Under the pieces are notes generated by a model, which saw only the letters and a program-made list of their open reading frames with translations, did no database searches and had not been told where the DNA came from. Of a DNA stretch of 64,000 nucleotides, positions 23,560 through 34,540 are shown in pieces (within the stretch, counting starts at the first letter, position 1; each line of letters begins with the position of its first letter). Origin of the DNA: Portulaca oleracea (taxonomy: Eukaryota; Streptophyta; Magnoliopsida; Caryophyllales; Portulacaceae); assembly GCA_029582165.1 (NCBI GenBank), contig CM055875.1, positions 28,346,644 to 28,410,643 of the forward strand. The letters run 5' to 3'. A program made the position numbers and the translations under genes.

Positions 23560-23815
23560 AATGATGTACAATGTGCAGGGCGAGCTCGAAACATAGCAAT
23601 ATTCATTGAAAAAGCTGATTGATGTACGGGTTGAAATATCGTCCACGATTTACCGAAATGGGAAAAAAAATACAAGGACGCATCCAGGTTAGACGACATT
23701 CGATCTAGAGGTTGCCACTGAGAAGAAAGCAAATGCATGAAGGTGCAAGTGTTGTGACCAGATAGCAACACACGACAGCAGGAATTGCCCAAAACGTTAT
23801 GCGTGATCTATTCAA
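23560..23815 (+). pseudogene. FAR1/MULE zinc-knuckle remnant
   Basis: One frame at about 23710-23813 reads EVATEKKANA, a TGA stop, then RCKCCDQIATHDSRNCPKRYA and a stop. CX2CX5HX4C followed by P is the pattern at the C-terminus of FAR1-related and MULE transposases. Upstream homology to 25740-25880 in inverted orientation shows it belongs to the inverted-repeat element. No DDE transposase core is present. The premature stop and short length make it nonfunctional. Confidence 0.45.
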
Positions 23816-24161
23816 GTTTTGTGAACATCAACTGACTATGGTTTGGATTGATGATTGAATGTTTGGAGCCTGTGTTTTTTCTATCATATAAACATACATT
23901 TGGTTTCATTTTGGTTGGATGTATTTTTGTTAGATTTCATATATTCATTTGGTTTCATTTTGGTTGGATGTATTTGTGTTAGATTTCATATATACATTTG
24001 GTTTCATTTTGGTTGGATGTATTTTTGTTAGATTGGGCTGGTATATATTTTGATGAGCGAACTTTTGATGTTGATTTTCATTATTTATAGATATTCATTG
24101 GGACTACGACTTGATGTTCATTTCATGTTCATGTTAATTATATGTTGATGTTCATTCCAAT

Positions 24162-24655
24162 TAGACCTGTCAATTTGGTCAGGCGGGCGGTATCGGGTCG
24201 GTCGTATATCGGGTTCGGGTAAATACGGGTCGGGTATATTTCGGGTTCGGGTAAATACGGGCGGTGTATTTCAGTTTCGGGTCAACCCAACGGGTTATGA
24301 TTGCGACCTTTTTCCGTTTTTCCTTTAAAAAAAATGGTCTCTAGATACTACTTTTTGTACAATATACATAATAAATATATGATTATCTTCTAGTAACGAT
24401 AGATTATTGTAACTATTTTAACTTAAATTAGAGAAATAACAAATAAATAAGTTGCGTTTATAGTTTAACGTTAAAAATTACAAAGAAAAATTACAAATTC
24501 TAATAAAGTTGAACTTAAAAAATTAATTTTTCTGGTCAAACGGGCAGGTCGGGTTTGACCCGCTAATTTTCAGGTTCGGTATACTTCGAGTTTAGTTGAA
24601 AAAATCGTGTTCAACACCCAGAAATTTCGGGTCGGGTCAGAAACTGTCAGGTCTA
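24162..24655. mobile_element. hAT MITE, 494 bp, GGGTCGGGT-rich
   Basis: Ends TAGACCTGTCA / TGTCAGGTCTA are near-perfect inverted repeats, with perfect 8-bp duplications ATTCCAAT at 24154-24161 and 24656-24663. Subterminal regions repeat CGGGTTCGGGTAAATACGGG. It is the same family as 21591-22463. Confidence 0.92.
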
Positions 24656-25739
24656 ATTCCAATATAACTTGATGATCATTTCATTTTCACTTGATGTTCA
24701 TTTTCATTAACAATATCATTTAGGGATCTATTGATCATTTGACATTCATTTGATGTTCATTTCATCTTCACTTAACTAATCCAAACAGTTCATGATTATT
24801 GTGCATGGTTGAGTATTGCATTTGATGTACATTCCAGTACAAATTGTTGTTCATTTTATTGACCCTTGATGTCGTCATTTTTTCAATTTCATTCGATTTT
24901 CATTCTAGTATAACCTGATATTCATCTCATTTTCACTTGATGATCATTACAAGGTCACCTGATGTTCTTTTTCATTAATCATTATCTACAGATGTTCATC
25001 CCAGTATGACTTGATATTCATTTTCATGTTCATGTGGATTACAAATTGATGTTCATCAAGTGAAAATAAGATGATTATTTTATAGTCAAATGATGTTCAT
25101 TTTCATTATCCGCAGATGTTCAATGCCATTTAGGGTCATATTGATCATTTAATACTGATTGATCGTTTGATATTCACTTGATATTCATTTCATGTTCACT
25201 TAATATTCAACCCAAACAGTTAATGTTTACTGTGCATGGTTGAGTATTACATTTGATGTTCATTTCATTTCCAATTGATGTTCATTTCATTTCCAATTAG
25301 TGTTCATTTCATTGTCCCATGATGATCATTACATGATCACGTGATGTTCAATTTTATTATCTATAGATGTTCATCCCAGAATGACTTGATGTTCATTTCA
25401 TTACCCATATATGTTCACAAAATGAATACTTGCATAACACGCGGGGGGTGGTGTTCATGTTATGTTGATATGACCTGATATACATTTGAAGTTCATTTCA
25501 TCTTCACTTTATGTTCAACCCAATCAATTTATTTTTATTGTGCATGGTTGAGTATTTCAATTGATGTTCATTTCATTACTCCAATCAGTGCATAAAGAAG
25601 CTATCAAGCACAATATTTCAAGTTCCAAAAAGTGCATACAAAATGTTCCAAATAGTTCACCCAAACGCTGACAAACACAATATTTCAAGTTCCATACAAA
25701 GAAAATAAGAGAAATAAACTTCAAATCTAAATTGTGCAA

Positions 25740-25890
25740 GGTTTTTCGTCTACCCCGGATGTGTCCTTGTACTTCTTCCCAATTCGGTCAATCGTGGACA
25801 ATATCTCAACCCGTACATCAATGGTTTTTTTTCAATGAATCTTGCATTGCTTCGAGCTCGCCCTGCACATTGTACATCGCCAATTAACAT
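25740..25890 (-). pseudogene. Inverted copy of the FAR1/MULE-linked segment
   Basis: Read on the minus strand, this repeats 23560-23700, including GGGCGAGCTCGAA and TGTACGGGTTGA with many differences. The knuckle itself is not preserved here. It marks the second arm of the decayed MULE. Confidence 0.4.
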
Positions 25891-27909
25891 TAATATATCA
25901 ATGAACATAAACATCCAATCAACATTCCAACCAACAGTTTTTCACAAATGAACATCCCATAGATCATAAAGGAACATCTGTTACAAGGGCGGTGAACATA
26001 CACAATTTAGCCACGCCAAACCCACTAAATGTTATATGATCATTTACACATAATTTAACGACCAACCAACATTATACTAAAAAAATGAACATCCAGTCCA
26101 TTTAAAATGAACATCCAGTACAAAGGGGGTAAGCATACAGAACGTTCCATTCATCACAAAAATGAACATACATTCAATGCAAAGTGAACATCAACGTTCC
26201 CCCATAATTGACCAAGTCTGAACATCAAACATTCATGGAATGAACATCAAGAATTTTTGGATGAACATCAGTGAATAATAAAAGAATAAAAATGAACATT
26301 GACAGGGGGAATGACATGAGCAACATAATGTACCAAAATGAACCCCAAGTGTTTTGGCATGCACATACATACACTGAAAATGACCATAACATCACTGTTG
26401 GATGAAAAAATATATATATAAATGAACATCAAGTTGATACAATATAAACAACAAGTAGTTCTTGGATGTCCATCAATCGTTATGGGGTGAACACTTAAAA
26501 ATAATGATAATGAACAATGAACACCAACTGTAATGATTATCAAGTGACACTTACAATGATCAACAACTACTGATGAAATAAACAAGTATTCTTGAAATGA
26601 ACATCAAAGCATTTTGAGATGAACATCAGTGACTAATACAACAATGAAAATGAACATCCAAAGGGGGGGGATGACATGAACAACATATAGTGTACCAAAA
26701 TGATCCTCAAATGGTCTGACATCACATACACTGAAAATGAACATCAAGTAGACAGAATATGAACATTAATTAGTGCTTGAATGCCAATCAATCATTATGG
26801 GGGTGACAACACTTGCAAATAATGAAAAATGAACATCTGGTGACTATAATGAACACCAACTATAATGGTAATCAGGTACCCTGACAATGATTAACAAATA
26901 GTCCTGGGTTGAACACCTAGTATTTTGGGATGATCATCAACCCCTTACAATGAACATCAAAATTGAACATCATGTGGTTGTGTACTCATCATTTATCAGC
27001 ATATGAACTTAAATTAAAACCACTGAAACAGTATTAAAAAGATAAATGTGATCCTAAACAATATTCCAACGAAAAAACTCATTTTTTTGACAATTATGAA
27101 CAACATCATCAGAAAATGATCATCAGAATACAATATATGCACCGGGATGACCTGATTTTCATCTTTCAACCTGATTATCGAACTCACCACCATAAACCCA
27201 CTCCAACGCTCATGAGAATAAACAAAATTCAGATAAATAAAATTCATGTATTCAAATCACATAAACAAAATTCAGAACTTCAGAAAAAACACATACCCAA
27301 AATTCACATTACATAAACAATATTCACATTACCTCATTCCTTCATCCAAACTCTCCATTGTCAACTCCCTAACTGCACAAAGCCCTCCTCGTGTACTGAA
27401 TGGTGATGTTTGGGAAACTAATTTCACCTCTTCAGCTCCCGGTGAAGCTTCTTTACGCAACAATCAAAAGAAAAAAAATTAGGGTTTCTGTTGTTTGATG
27501 AATGAAGCAATTGCAATTGTTCTTGAAAAAATCAATAAATGAAATGAGGAGAAATGAATTGGATGCAACTACATACCTAGAAAAGCTGGGAAGTCGTTTG
27601 GGAACCCATGCACGAACACACATAACATCTACCCCCAATTTCAAACAGAACAAAAAAACCAAATTTGCCGATGAATACCTTTCAAACGGCCGAAAATGGT
27701 TCTCGGTTTCTCCCTTCGTTCACAGTCCTTAGGCGCTCAATTGTCTAATGTTAGGGGGGTGTACATGCTGTGAGTGAGAGTACAGGGTACGAGGCTAGGT
27801 TCGCTTCTCTTGAAAATATGATTAAAACCTTAGCCTAACAAAGAATTAGTCGCTTTGACCTAAAACACATGCTCGAGTTAACTCTTATGACCAAACTGCT
27901 GTTTTTGTT

Positions 27910-28440
27910 CCCCCACCACCTGTGTCATGTGTTGTATGCCAAAGTGTTGACCATGTTTATTCTACCTGTCCTATTTATATTCAACAATTGGCTGCTAGTA
28001 CTGAAAATGTGAATGTTATGCATCATAACTATAGGCCTGACCAGTACCAACAATTGGCTGCTAGTACTGAAAATGTTTACTCTCTTGTGACCCCGAAAAT
28101 CAGAATGTGTTGAGACCACCTAGTCAGGGAGGGGTTTCCAAGGAAATTCTCCTCCTCATAATCGACCACCACCCCAAGCAGCTTATCAAGCTCCTAGAGG
28201 GCCACCAATCCAACCCCATATTGCTCAAACCTGACCTCCACCAGGGTACACTAATGAGGATAGGAATGAGAGAGAAATTAGGGAATTAAAGAATGGCATG
28301 AGAGAAGTTAAGGAATCCATGAAGAGTGATATTGAGAAAGTGTTAAAACAAATGAATGATCAATTCTCTCAAATGATGCTAGCTAATAGAGATAGAGGAT
28401 CTTTTCCTGCGCAACCTGAGGCAAACCCTAATTGACAAGC
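27910..28440 (+). pseudogene. 3' end of gag with zinc knuckle
   Basis: CX2CX4HX4C (CVVCQSVDHVYSTC) near 27928-27970 is a retroviral nucleocapsid knuckle. Just after it, a 28-bp segment (CAACAATTGGCTGCTAGTAC...) is directly repeated at about 27981 and 28047. The frame then shifts and continues as Pro-rich and Glu/Lys-rich sequence. The capsid part is missing, so the element is 5'-truncated. Confidence 0.6.
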
Positions 28441-28499
28441 TTCAGGTTCGTCATTTGGTGACCCTAGTCAGGTTAGAGGACTGAATGCTATAATCACTC

Positions 28500-29290
28500 T
28501 TCGTTCTGGGAGAGAAGTTGATAATAAGGTGCAACTAAAATCTTCTGATGTGTGTAATGAAAAGACTATGACTGATGAATCTATTGATGAGCCTGTTGAT
28601 GATGAGTTAGAGGGAGGAAGGCCAACTGTTACAGTTGAGACTCCTCAGACCAAAACCTTGTCCAAAACCAACCCTTTGACTAGTTCACCATCTCAAGGGG
28701 CTTTCAAACCCCCTCCACCTTACCCGCAGAGGTTAAAGGGGAGCAAAGACCAAAAATTTCTGGACAAAATTAGGGAGACTTTTTCTCAGGTTAAGGTGAA
28801 CATCCCTCTTTTAGATGATATTCAGCAGACCCGTCATATGCCCGCTTCCTTAAGGAGCTTTGTACTACCAAGAGGGCCACCCAGGTGCCCAAGAAGGCTT
28901 TCCTAGCCACTAATGTGAGTTCTATTCTGTCGAACCAAATGCCTATTAAGTACAAAGACCTTGGATGCCCCACTATCTCTATTACCATAGGTGATAGTTT
29001 AATAGAAAGGGCATTGCTTGACCTAGGAGCTAGTGTGAATCTGTTGCCTTTACATTTGTATGAGATGCTGGGATTAGGTGAACTAAAGCCTACTAGGATG
29101 ATATTGCAATTGGCAGACAGGTCCACTAGAGTACCTAAGGGGGTAGTGGAGGATGTTCTGATTAAGGTTGGGGATTTTGTGTTTCCTGTTGACTTTGTAG
29201 TACTATAAACTGCTAGAGTTCAGAGTACTAGCGATGAGATTCCTGTTATTCTAGACCGCCCTTTTCTTGCTACTTCTAATGCCTGGATTA
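28500..29290 (+). pseudogene. Aspartic protease region of Athila pol
   Basis: The frame at 28529-28906 is a Pro/Thr-rich linker ending near FLDKIRETFSQVKVNIPLLD. After a frameshift near 28885, the protease follows with catalytic LDLGASVNLLP at about 29020, a flap-like region and ILQLADRSTRVPKG. A stop at 29206 is followed by continuing homology (ARVQSTSDEIPVILDRPFLA). The enzyme would cut the Gag-Pol precursor; two lesions make it inactive. Confidence 0.75.
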
Positions 29291-29307
29291 ACTGTAAAGA
29301 TGGTAGG

Positions 29308-31224
29308 ATGAAATTGACTTTTGGAAATTTGACTACGAAATTGAATATTTTTAACCTGCAAAAGTCACCCTTAGGTTTTGATGAGCATGAGGAGAGTACC
29401 CTTAATTGGGTAAGTGATTTTGTTGATAGTGAGCAACCCGACTTTGTTGATGTATCTTTTACTGATGTGTTGACTGCACTAGGAATTAATCCTAATGATA
29501 TAAATTCTTTGTGTGATTTTGATGTGTTTGATGGTGACGTGCTATATGAATATTTATTTGCATCTCAAACTACACCTGATATAGTTGAGCTTGAACCACC
29601 TTCATCCACCAAACTTGAGATGGAACCCCTCCCTTCTGAGCTGAAATATGCTTTTCTTGGCCCTAGTGAAACCTACCTAGTAATCATTGCTTCTAACTTA
29701 GGTAGAGACCAGGAAAACCAAGTAATTGAGGTTCTTAGACAGAATAAGGGAGCCTTAGGGTGGACATTAGGAGACATTACGGGAATTAGCCCTTCCATTG
29801 TTCATCATCGAATCTTCCTAGAAGATGAAAATGTTGCCCATAGAGACCCCCTTAGGAGACTGAATCCACAGATGAAGGAGGTAGTCAAAAAAGAAATCCT
29901 TAAGTGGTTAGATCAAGACATTATTTACCCAATCTCTGATAGCAAGTGGGTAAGCAATACATGTAGTCCCTAAGAAGGTTGGTTTGATTGTTGTTGAGAA
30001 TGAACAATGAGAGTTAGTTCCTACTCGTGTCCCTTCTGGTTGGCGAATCTGCATTGATTATAGAAAACTGAACAAAGCCACTAGGAAGGACCACTGTTCT
30101 CTAGATGGTTATTCTGGTTATACCCAAGTTTCTATTGCCCCCTGTGACCAGGAAAAGATCACGTTCACTTGTTCTTTTGGCACCTTTGCTTTCAAAGGAT
30201 GCCTTTTGGCTTGTGTAATGCCCCTGCAACCTTCCAGAGGTGCATGATTTCGATATTTTCTGACTTAGTGGAGGAATGTGTGGAAATTTTTATGGATGAT
30301 TTTTCTGTGTTTGGTACCTCTTTTGATGCTTCCTTAGCTAACCTGAATCGCGTGCTGAGTCAATGCCAGGAAAAGAATTTGACCGTAAACTAGGAAAAAT
30401 GTCACTTTATGGTGAAAAAGGGTATAGTTCTAGGGCATGTGATTTCTAAGGATGGGACTGAGGTAGATAAGGCCAAGATTGACTTAGTGAAGAATTTATC
30501 CCCTCCAACCTCTGTAAAGGAAGTCCGTTCATTCTTAGGACACGCCGGTCTTTACCGGCGATTCATAAGAGACTTCAGTAAAATTGCTAGGCCTTTGTCT
30601 TCACTGTTAGCTAAGGAGGTACCTTTTCACTTTTCTGATGATTGTAGGAGGGCCTTTAATCAATTTAAAGATGCCCTTATTTCCCCTCCTGTTCTCATAC
30701 CTCCCATCTGAGGAGAACCTTTTGAGATTGTGTGTGATGCATCTGATTATGTTGTAGGTATTGTGGTAGGACAGAGAATTGATAAGAAACATGTTGTTAT
30801 TCATTATGCTAGCCACACCTTGAATGATGCTCAATTAAATTACACTGTGACTGAAAAATAATTTCTAGCTGTTGTGTATGCCTTTGAGAAATTCAGACCT
30901 TACTTGCTTGGTGCTAAAGTCATAGTTTATACTAATCATTCAACTATTAGGTATCTGATGGAAAAGAAAGATTCCAAACCTAGGCTAGTTAGGTGTGTCT
31001 TGTTGTTGCAAGAATTTGACTGTGACATTAGAGACAGGAAAGGAGCCGAGAATCCTATGGCTAACCACCTTTCTAGAATTTTGCTTGATAATGTGAAAAC
31101 CACCCCTATTGTTGCTCAGTTTCCTGATGAACAACTCTTTAGTGTGGGAGTGGAACCTTGGTTTGCTGATATTGTGAACTTTAAGGTAACTGGAGAGATG
31201 GCTAGTGATTGGAATAAAGCATGA
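29308..31224 (+). pseudogene. Reverse transcriptase and RNase H of Athila pol
   Basis: RT starts with LRRLNPQMKEVVKKEILKWL at about 29850. It continues after a frameshift as VPSGWRICIDYRKLNKATRK (about 30025). It then jumps to LDGYSGYTQVSIAP (about 30100), so a segment of some 20 residues of the fingers/palm is deleted. PFGLCNAPATFQRC (30190) and catalytic FMDDFSVFG (30290) follow. Then comes the connection region with SFLGHAGLYRRFIRDFSKIA. RNase H (30720-31080) has a TAA at 30859-30861 and ends [20 protein letters not shown]. Several stops (for example near 30391 and 30710) make it dead. Confidence 0.85.
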
Positions 31225-31381
31225 CAGGGACAAGTTTCTTCACATTGTGAAGAATTTTGTATGGGATGACCCTTATTTGTTTAAATATTGCCCTGACCAC
31301 AGTGGCGAATCTAGGACTGAAATGAAGCGGGTTCAAAGTCAAACATAAAAAATCAAAACAATAAATCAAAAAACTACAATA

Positions 31382-32377
31382 TTATTTTCTTTTGGGTAGT
31401 TGTCCTCGACGAGGCGCCATGATTTGAAAATATTCCATGATGTCATCGTTTGATACTTTCTCAAAAATCTCATCCTCAAAATAAATAATAACGGTGTTTT
31501 TTAAAAACTCATCCGAGATTCTGTTGCGTAAACTTGTCTTGATAATCTTCATTGCGGAGAATGCACATTCAACCATTGCAGTGGAGACTAGTAGAAGCAA
31601 AGCCAACTTCAGAAGTGAATGCAAGAGAGGAAATGTCTTATCCAATTTCGTTTGAACCAACATTCTTGATACAGTTCACCAACTGCATCTAGGCCCATGA
31701 GCCTTAGATCATCACGCAAAGTAAAAATGACATCAAGTTCACAACTTAATGCGTCAATGGCCAATGCATCAAAATCCTCTGGATACAACTCAACCATTCG
31801 AAGTATCTTTTCTTTCTCAAAGGTGGACCATAGTACCTTTGGGTCTAGACAACCATACCAAGAAGTAACTCAGTACTTGTTTCGGGAAAACGATTGTTAA
31901 GCTCTTGCATTTGCATGTCGATAATGTTGTATAACACTTCTACTCCTCTGGAAGTATCTTTTCTTTCTCAAAGGTGGACCATAGTACCTTTGGGTCTAGA
32001 CAAGCCATACCAAGAAGTAACTCAGTACTTGTTTCGGGAAAACAACTGTCAAGCTCTTGCATTTGCATGCCGATAATGTTGTAAAACACTTCTACTCGAT
32101 AATAATGCTCATTTGTCACTTGAGAAACTCTACGGCTTACTCTTTGTTCCCGAACAACATGGAAAACATCCATAGTAGGAATCTCAATCTCATAATTCAT
32201 GCAGAATGTATAAACATTATCAATCAATGAATCCCATCCCAGGTCTCTTGTTGTTTGTAATTGTCGTTTAGCTCCACCAAGCAATGCCACGGCATTAACA
32301 ATATCTTGATCTCTTCTTTGTAGAGCTTGATTAAGTGCATTCGTAATGCCTAAAATCAACTTCATCACATGTAGCAA
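31382..32377 (-). pseudogene. hAT transposase C-terminal half
   Basis: The upstream part (32377-31940) reads ALNQALQRRDQDIVNAV ... LGWDSLIDNVYTFC ... SRRVSQVTNEHYYRVEVFYN, like the part of plant hAT/TTF-type transposases that precedes the dimerisation domain. The C-terminal part (31663-31382) has STAMVECAFSAMKIIKTSLR followed by NRISDEFLKNTVIIYFEDEI, the hAT C-terminal dimerisation motif. A frame change at about 31620 and the tandem duplication inactivate it. The N-terminal zinc-finger and catalytic parts are deleted. Confidence 0.75.
31806..32085. repeat. Tandem duplication of about 147 bp in the hAT transposase
   Basis: GAAGTATCTTTTCTTTCTCA starts at about 31800 and again at about 31950, each followed by about 135 nearly identical bases (CGATTGTTAAGC versus CAACTGTCAAGC). 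A few substitutions separate the copies, so the duplication is recent relative to the element. Confidence 0.85.
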
Positions 32378-32479
32378 GAAAACAGAAACAAGGCAATGGA
32401 AGTGGAACCGTCTTTACTCTTTTCCTTCTTTAAACTGTAGGTTTGTGAAAAGTTTCATCCAAAAAAAACAACTAAGTGT

Positions 32480-32720
32480 AAGGTTTGATGGGATTCGAAC
32501 ACGCGACATCCCCTCTCTCAGTGACTAAGAAGGCAGGCGCCACTCAGTTACGGCCAATTTCGTGATTCTCTATTGTCACATATTGAATTTATACTAATAA
32601 TCTGTTCTATTAAAAAAACTGAGTGTAAGGGATCTAATAGGATTCGAACACGCGACCTCCCCACGCTCAATGATTTAGAAGGCGCGCACCACTCAGCTGC
32701 AACCATTTTCATGATTCACT
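32480..32720 (-). repeat. Two tRNA-like (SINE-type) modules in tandem
   Basis: On the minus strand each module has a box-A-like TAACTGAGTGG or CAGCTGAGTGG and, about 35-45 bases on, a box-B-like GTGTTCGAATCC. These lie at about 32555-32485 and 32705-32635. Each is preceded by the same A+T-rich linker (ATTGTCACATATTG). The spacing fits an internal Pol III promoter, as in tRNA-derived SINEs. The anticodon arm is not recognisable, so these are not functional tRNA genes. Confidence 0.5.
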
Positions 32721-32849
32721 ATTGTCACATATTGTATTTTTACTGTCTTACCCAGTTCTATTCAAAAAAAATGAAATTTTCGATTTTTTTTTTAAGCAGG
32801 GTCACTTGACCCCACGTGAACCCATGGTGGATCCGCCCCTGCCTGACCA

Positions 32850-34007
32850 AATACTTAGGAGATGTGTTCCCGATGAATCCATTATGGATGTCCTCTCTTT
32901 TTGGCATAACCAACCTTGTGGGGGACATTATAGTGGAAAGAAAACAGCTTACAAGGTCTTACAGAGTGGGTTTTACTGGTCCACTATCTTTAGAGAGGCT
33001 CATGGCTATGCCCAAAGGTACCCTAGGTGCCAAAGTTTGGGAAAGATTACTATGAGAGTTATGATGCCCTTACAACCTGAGATTTTTGTTGATGAGTTTG
33101 ATGTGTGGGGTATTGATTTCATGGGACCATTCCCTAATTCTTTTAGGAATGAATATATTCTCCTGGCTGTTGATTATGTGTCTAAATGGGTAGAGGCTAT
33201 CCCTACTAGTAAAAATGATGCTCAGGTAGTGACCAAGTTCCTTAGGGAATACATATTTTCTAGATTTGGAATGCCTAGAGCCATTATTAGTGATCAGGGA
33301 ACCCACTTCAACAATAGATCCGTTGAGGCCTTACTGAAGAGGTGCTTAGTTCAGCATAGGCTCACCACTGCTTACCATCCACAGTCAAATGGTCAAGCAG
33401 AAGTCTCCAATAGGCAAATTAAACAGATCTTAGAGAAACTTGTGTCTAGGAATAGGAAGGACTGGTCTGTTAAGCTGATTGATGCCTTGTGCGCCTACCG
33501 AACGACCTATAAAACCCCCATTGGGATGTCACCCTATAGAGTTGTTTTTGGGAAGCCTTGTCACTTACCGGTTGAGCTTGAACATAGAGCCTAGTGGGCT
33601 TTAAAAACCCTTAACCTTGATTTGTCAACAGCTGGTGAGGTGAGGAGACTTACACTTTGTGAAATTGAGGAGTTAAGGAGAGAAACCTATGAAAATGGGC
33701 GATTGAGTAAAGGAGAAGTCTAAAATCTTACACGATAAGATCATTCATTCATCGAAAGACCTTCTTCCCGGGACAAAAGGTGCTCCTTTATGATTCCCGA
33801 TTACACTTGTTTGCTGGAAAGTTAAGATCTAGGTGGACCGAACCCTTAATTGTGACTCAGGTATTTCCTTCAGGAGCGGTTGAGATCAAGGACCCATCTA
33901 ACAATTCTGTGTGGAAAGTGAATGGGCACAGGTTGAAGCCTTTCTTAGAGTTTCCTGATACTGCTGACGTGGAATGTATCACATTCCACGATCCACCTAG
34001 TGTTTGA
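32850..34007 (+). pseudogene. Integrase of Athila pol
   Basis: The zinc-binding region at about 32920-33030 ([18 protein letters not shown] ... RYPRCQSLG) lacks the first Cys of the usual CX2C, where Tyr is found. The catalytic core has D in GIDFMGPF, D in IISDQGTHF and E in [11 protein letters not shown], the DDE triad. A TAG at 33592-33594 replaces a codon just before WALKTLNLDLSTAGEVRR, and a TAA at about 33723 splits off the C-terminal part ([17 protein letters not shown], to 34007). No chromodomain is seen. The enzyme would insert element cDNA; this copy is dead. Confidence 0.85.
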
Positions 34008-34540
34008 AGGAAGGTAAGTTGAGATTCTTGTATATATTGTGTATCTGACCTTTCATTTCTTGATATTTCTTGAGTGCTTCTCCTAACATTGCTTTGTCAA
34101 GCGAGAAGGATTGAATCTTTTTGCAAGAAACCATCCAGGTAATATCTTTCCTTGTCTTCTTATTACAGTTAGTGAGTTGGCCTTTCTTTTCCCTATTTTA
34201 TTTTATTTTATTTTATTTTAGTATTTTCTTTTTCTTTTCTTTTGGGTGCTTGCTTATCTCTAATTTTGATTACAATGAGGACATTGTTAGCCTTTTTGTG
34301 TGGGAGTAGGGGTGGCATGCATGACGGCTTGTGTTTTTCCTTTTCTTTTGTGTGCTTTTCCTTTTGTGTGGTGTCGCCTTATTCACAATGAGGACATTGT
34401 ACAGTTTTTGTGTGGGAGTGGGGTGGCACAAGCGCCTTACTAGTGTTTGGCAAAAATTTTAAAATTTTTAGGTTTAGTCTGTACAGAACACTTTCAGTGA
34501 TGATTTGTAAACCGATTAGACTTTCAGTTTGTCTTGCTTC
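34008..34540 (+). mobile_element. Athila 3' untranslated region with two polypurine-like words
   Basis: ACAATGAGGACATTGT occurs at about 34270 and 34387, each followed by TTTTTGTGTGGGAGT and GGGGTGGCA. The pair is a direct duplication of about 115 bp with G-rich purine-tract-like cores. No env-like frame is present. Confidence 0.55.

Larger units (their letters stand above)
21290..27745. mobile_element. Decayed MULE with long inverted arms
   Basis: The outer parts are inverted copies. TCGTTCTGTTTGAAATTGG at about 21370 is mirrored at about 27640 (CCAATTTCAAACAGAAC). A second mirrored block, GAGCTCG with TGTACAATGTGCAGGGCG, lies at 23560-23720 and 25740-25880. Fragments of a FAR1/MULE-type zinc knuckle are at the inner mirrored blocks. 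Long arms plus FAR1-like remnants suggest a Mutator-like element. Its exact ends and target duplication are not clear, so the limits are approximate. The arms are filled with GATGTTCAT-like words. Two hAT MITEs have inserted (21591-22463, 24162-24655). Confidence 0.5.
31300..32841 (-). mobile_element. hAT transposon, 1542 bp, internally deleted, inserted in Athila pol
   Basis: Ends CAGTGGCGAATC and (reverse complement) CAGGGGCGGATC form imperfect inverted repeats. Perfect 8-bp duplications CCTGACCA flank it (31292-31299, 32842-32849). Remnants of a hAT transposase are on the minus strand. It inserted after the Athila copy, between RNase H and integrase. Inside are a tandem duplication (31800-32085) and two tRNA-like modules (32480-32720). 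Confidence 0.92.

Noticed and set aside
32480..32720. tRNA genes
   Set aside because: Box A and box B words are present but no anticodon stem, acceptor pairing or CCA-side match could be drawn.
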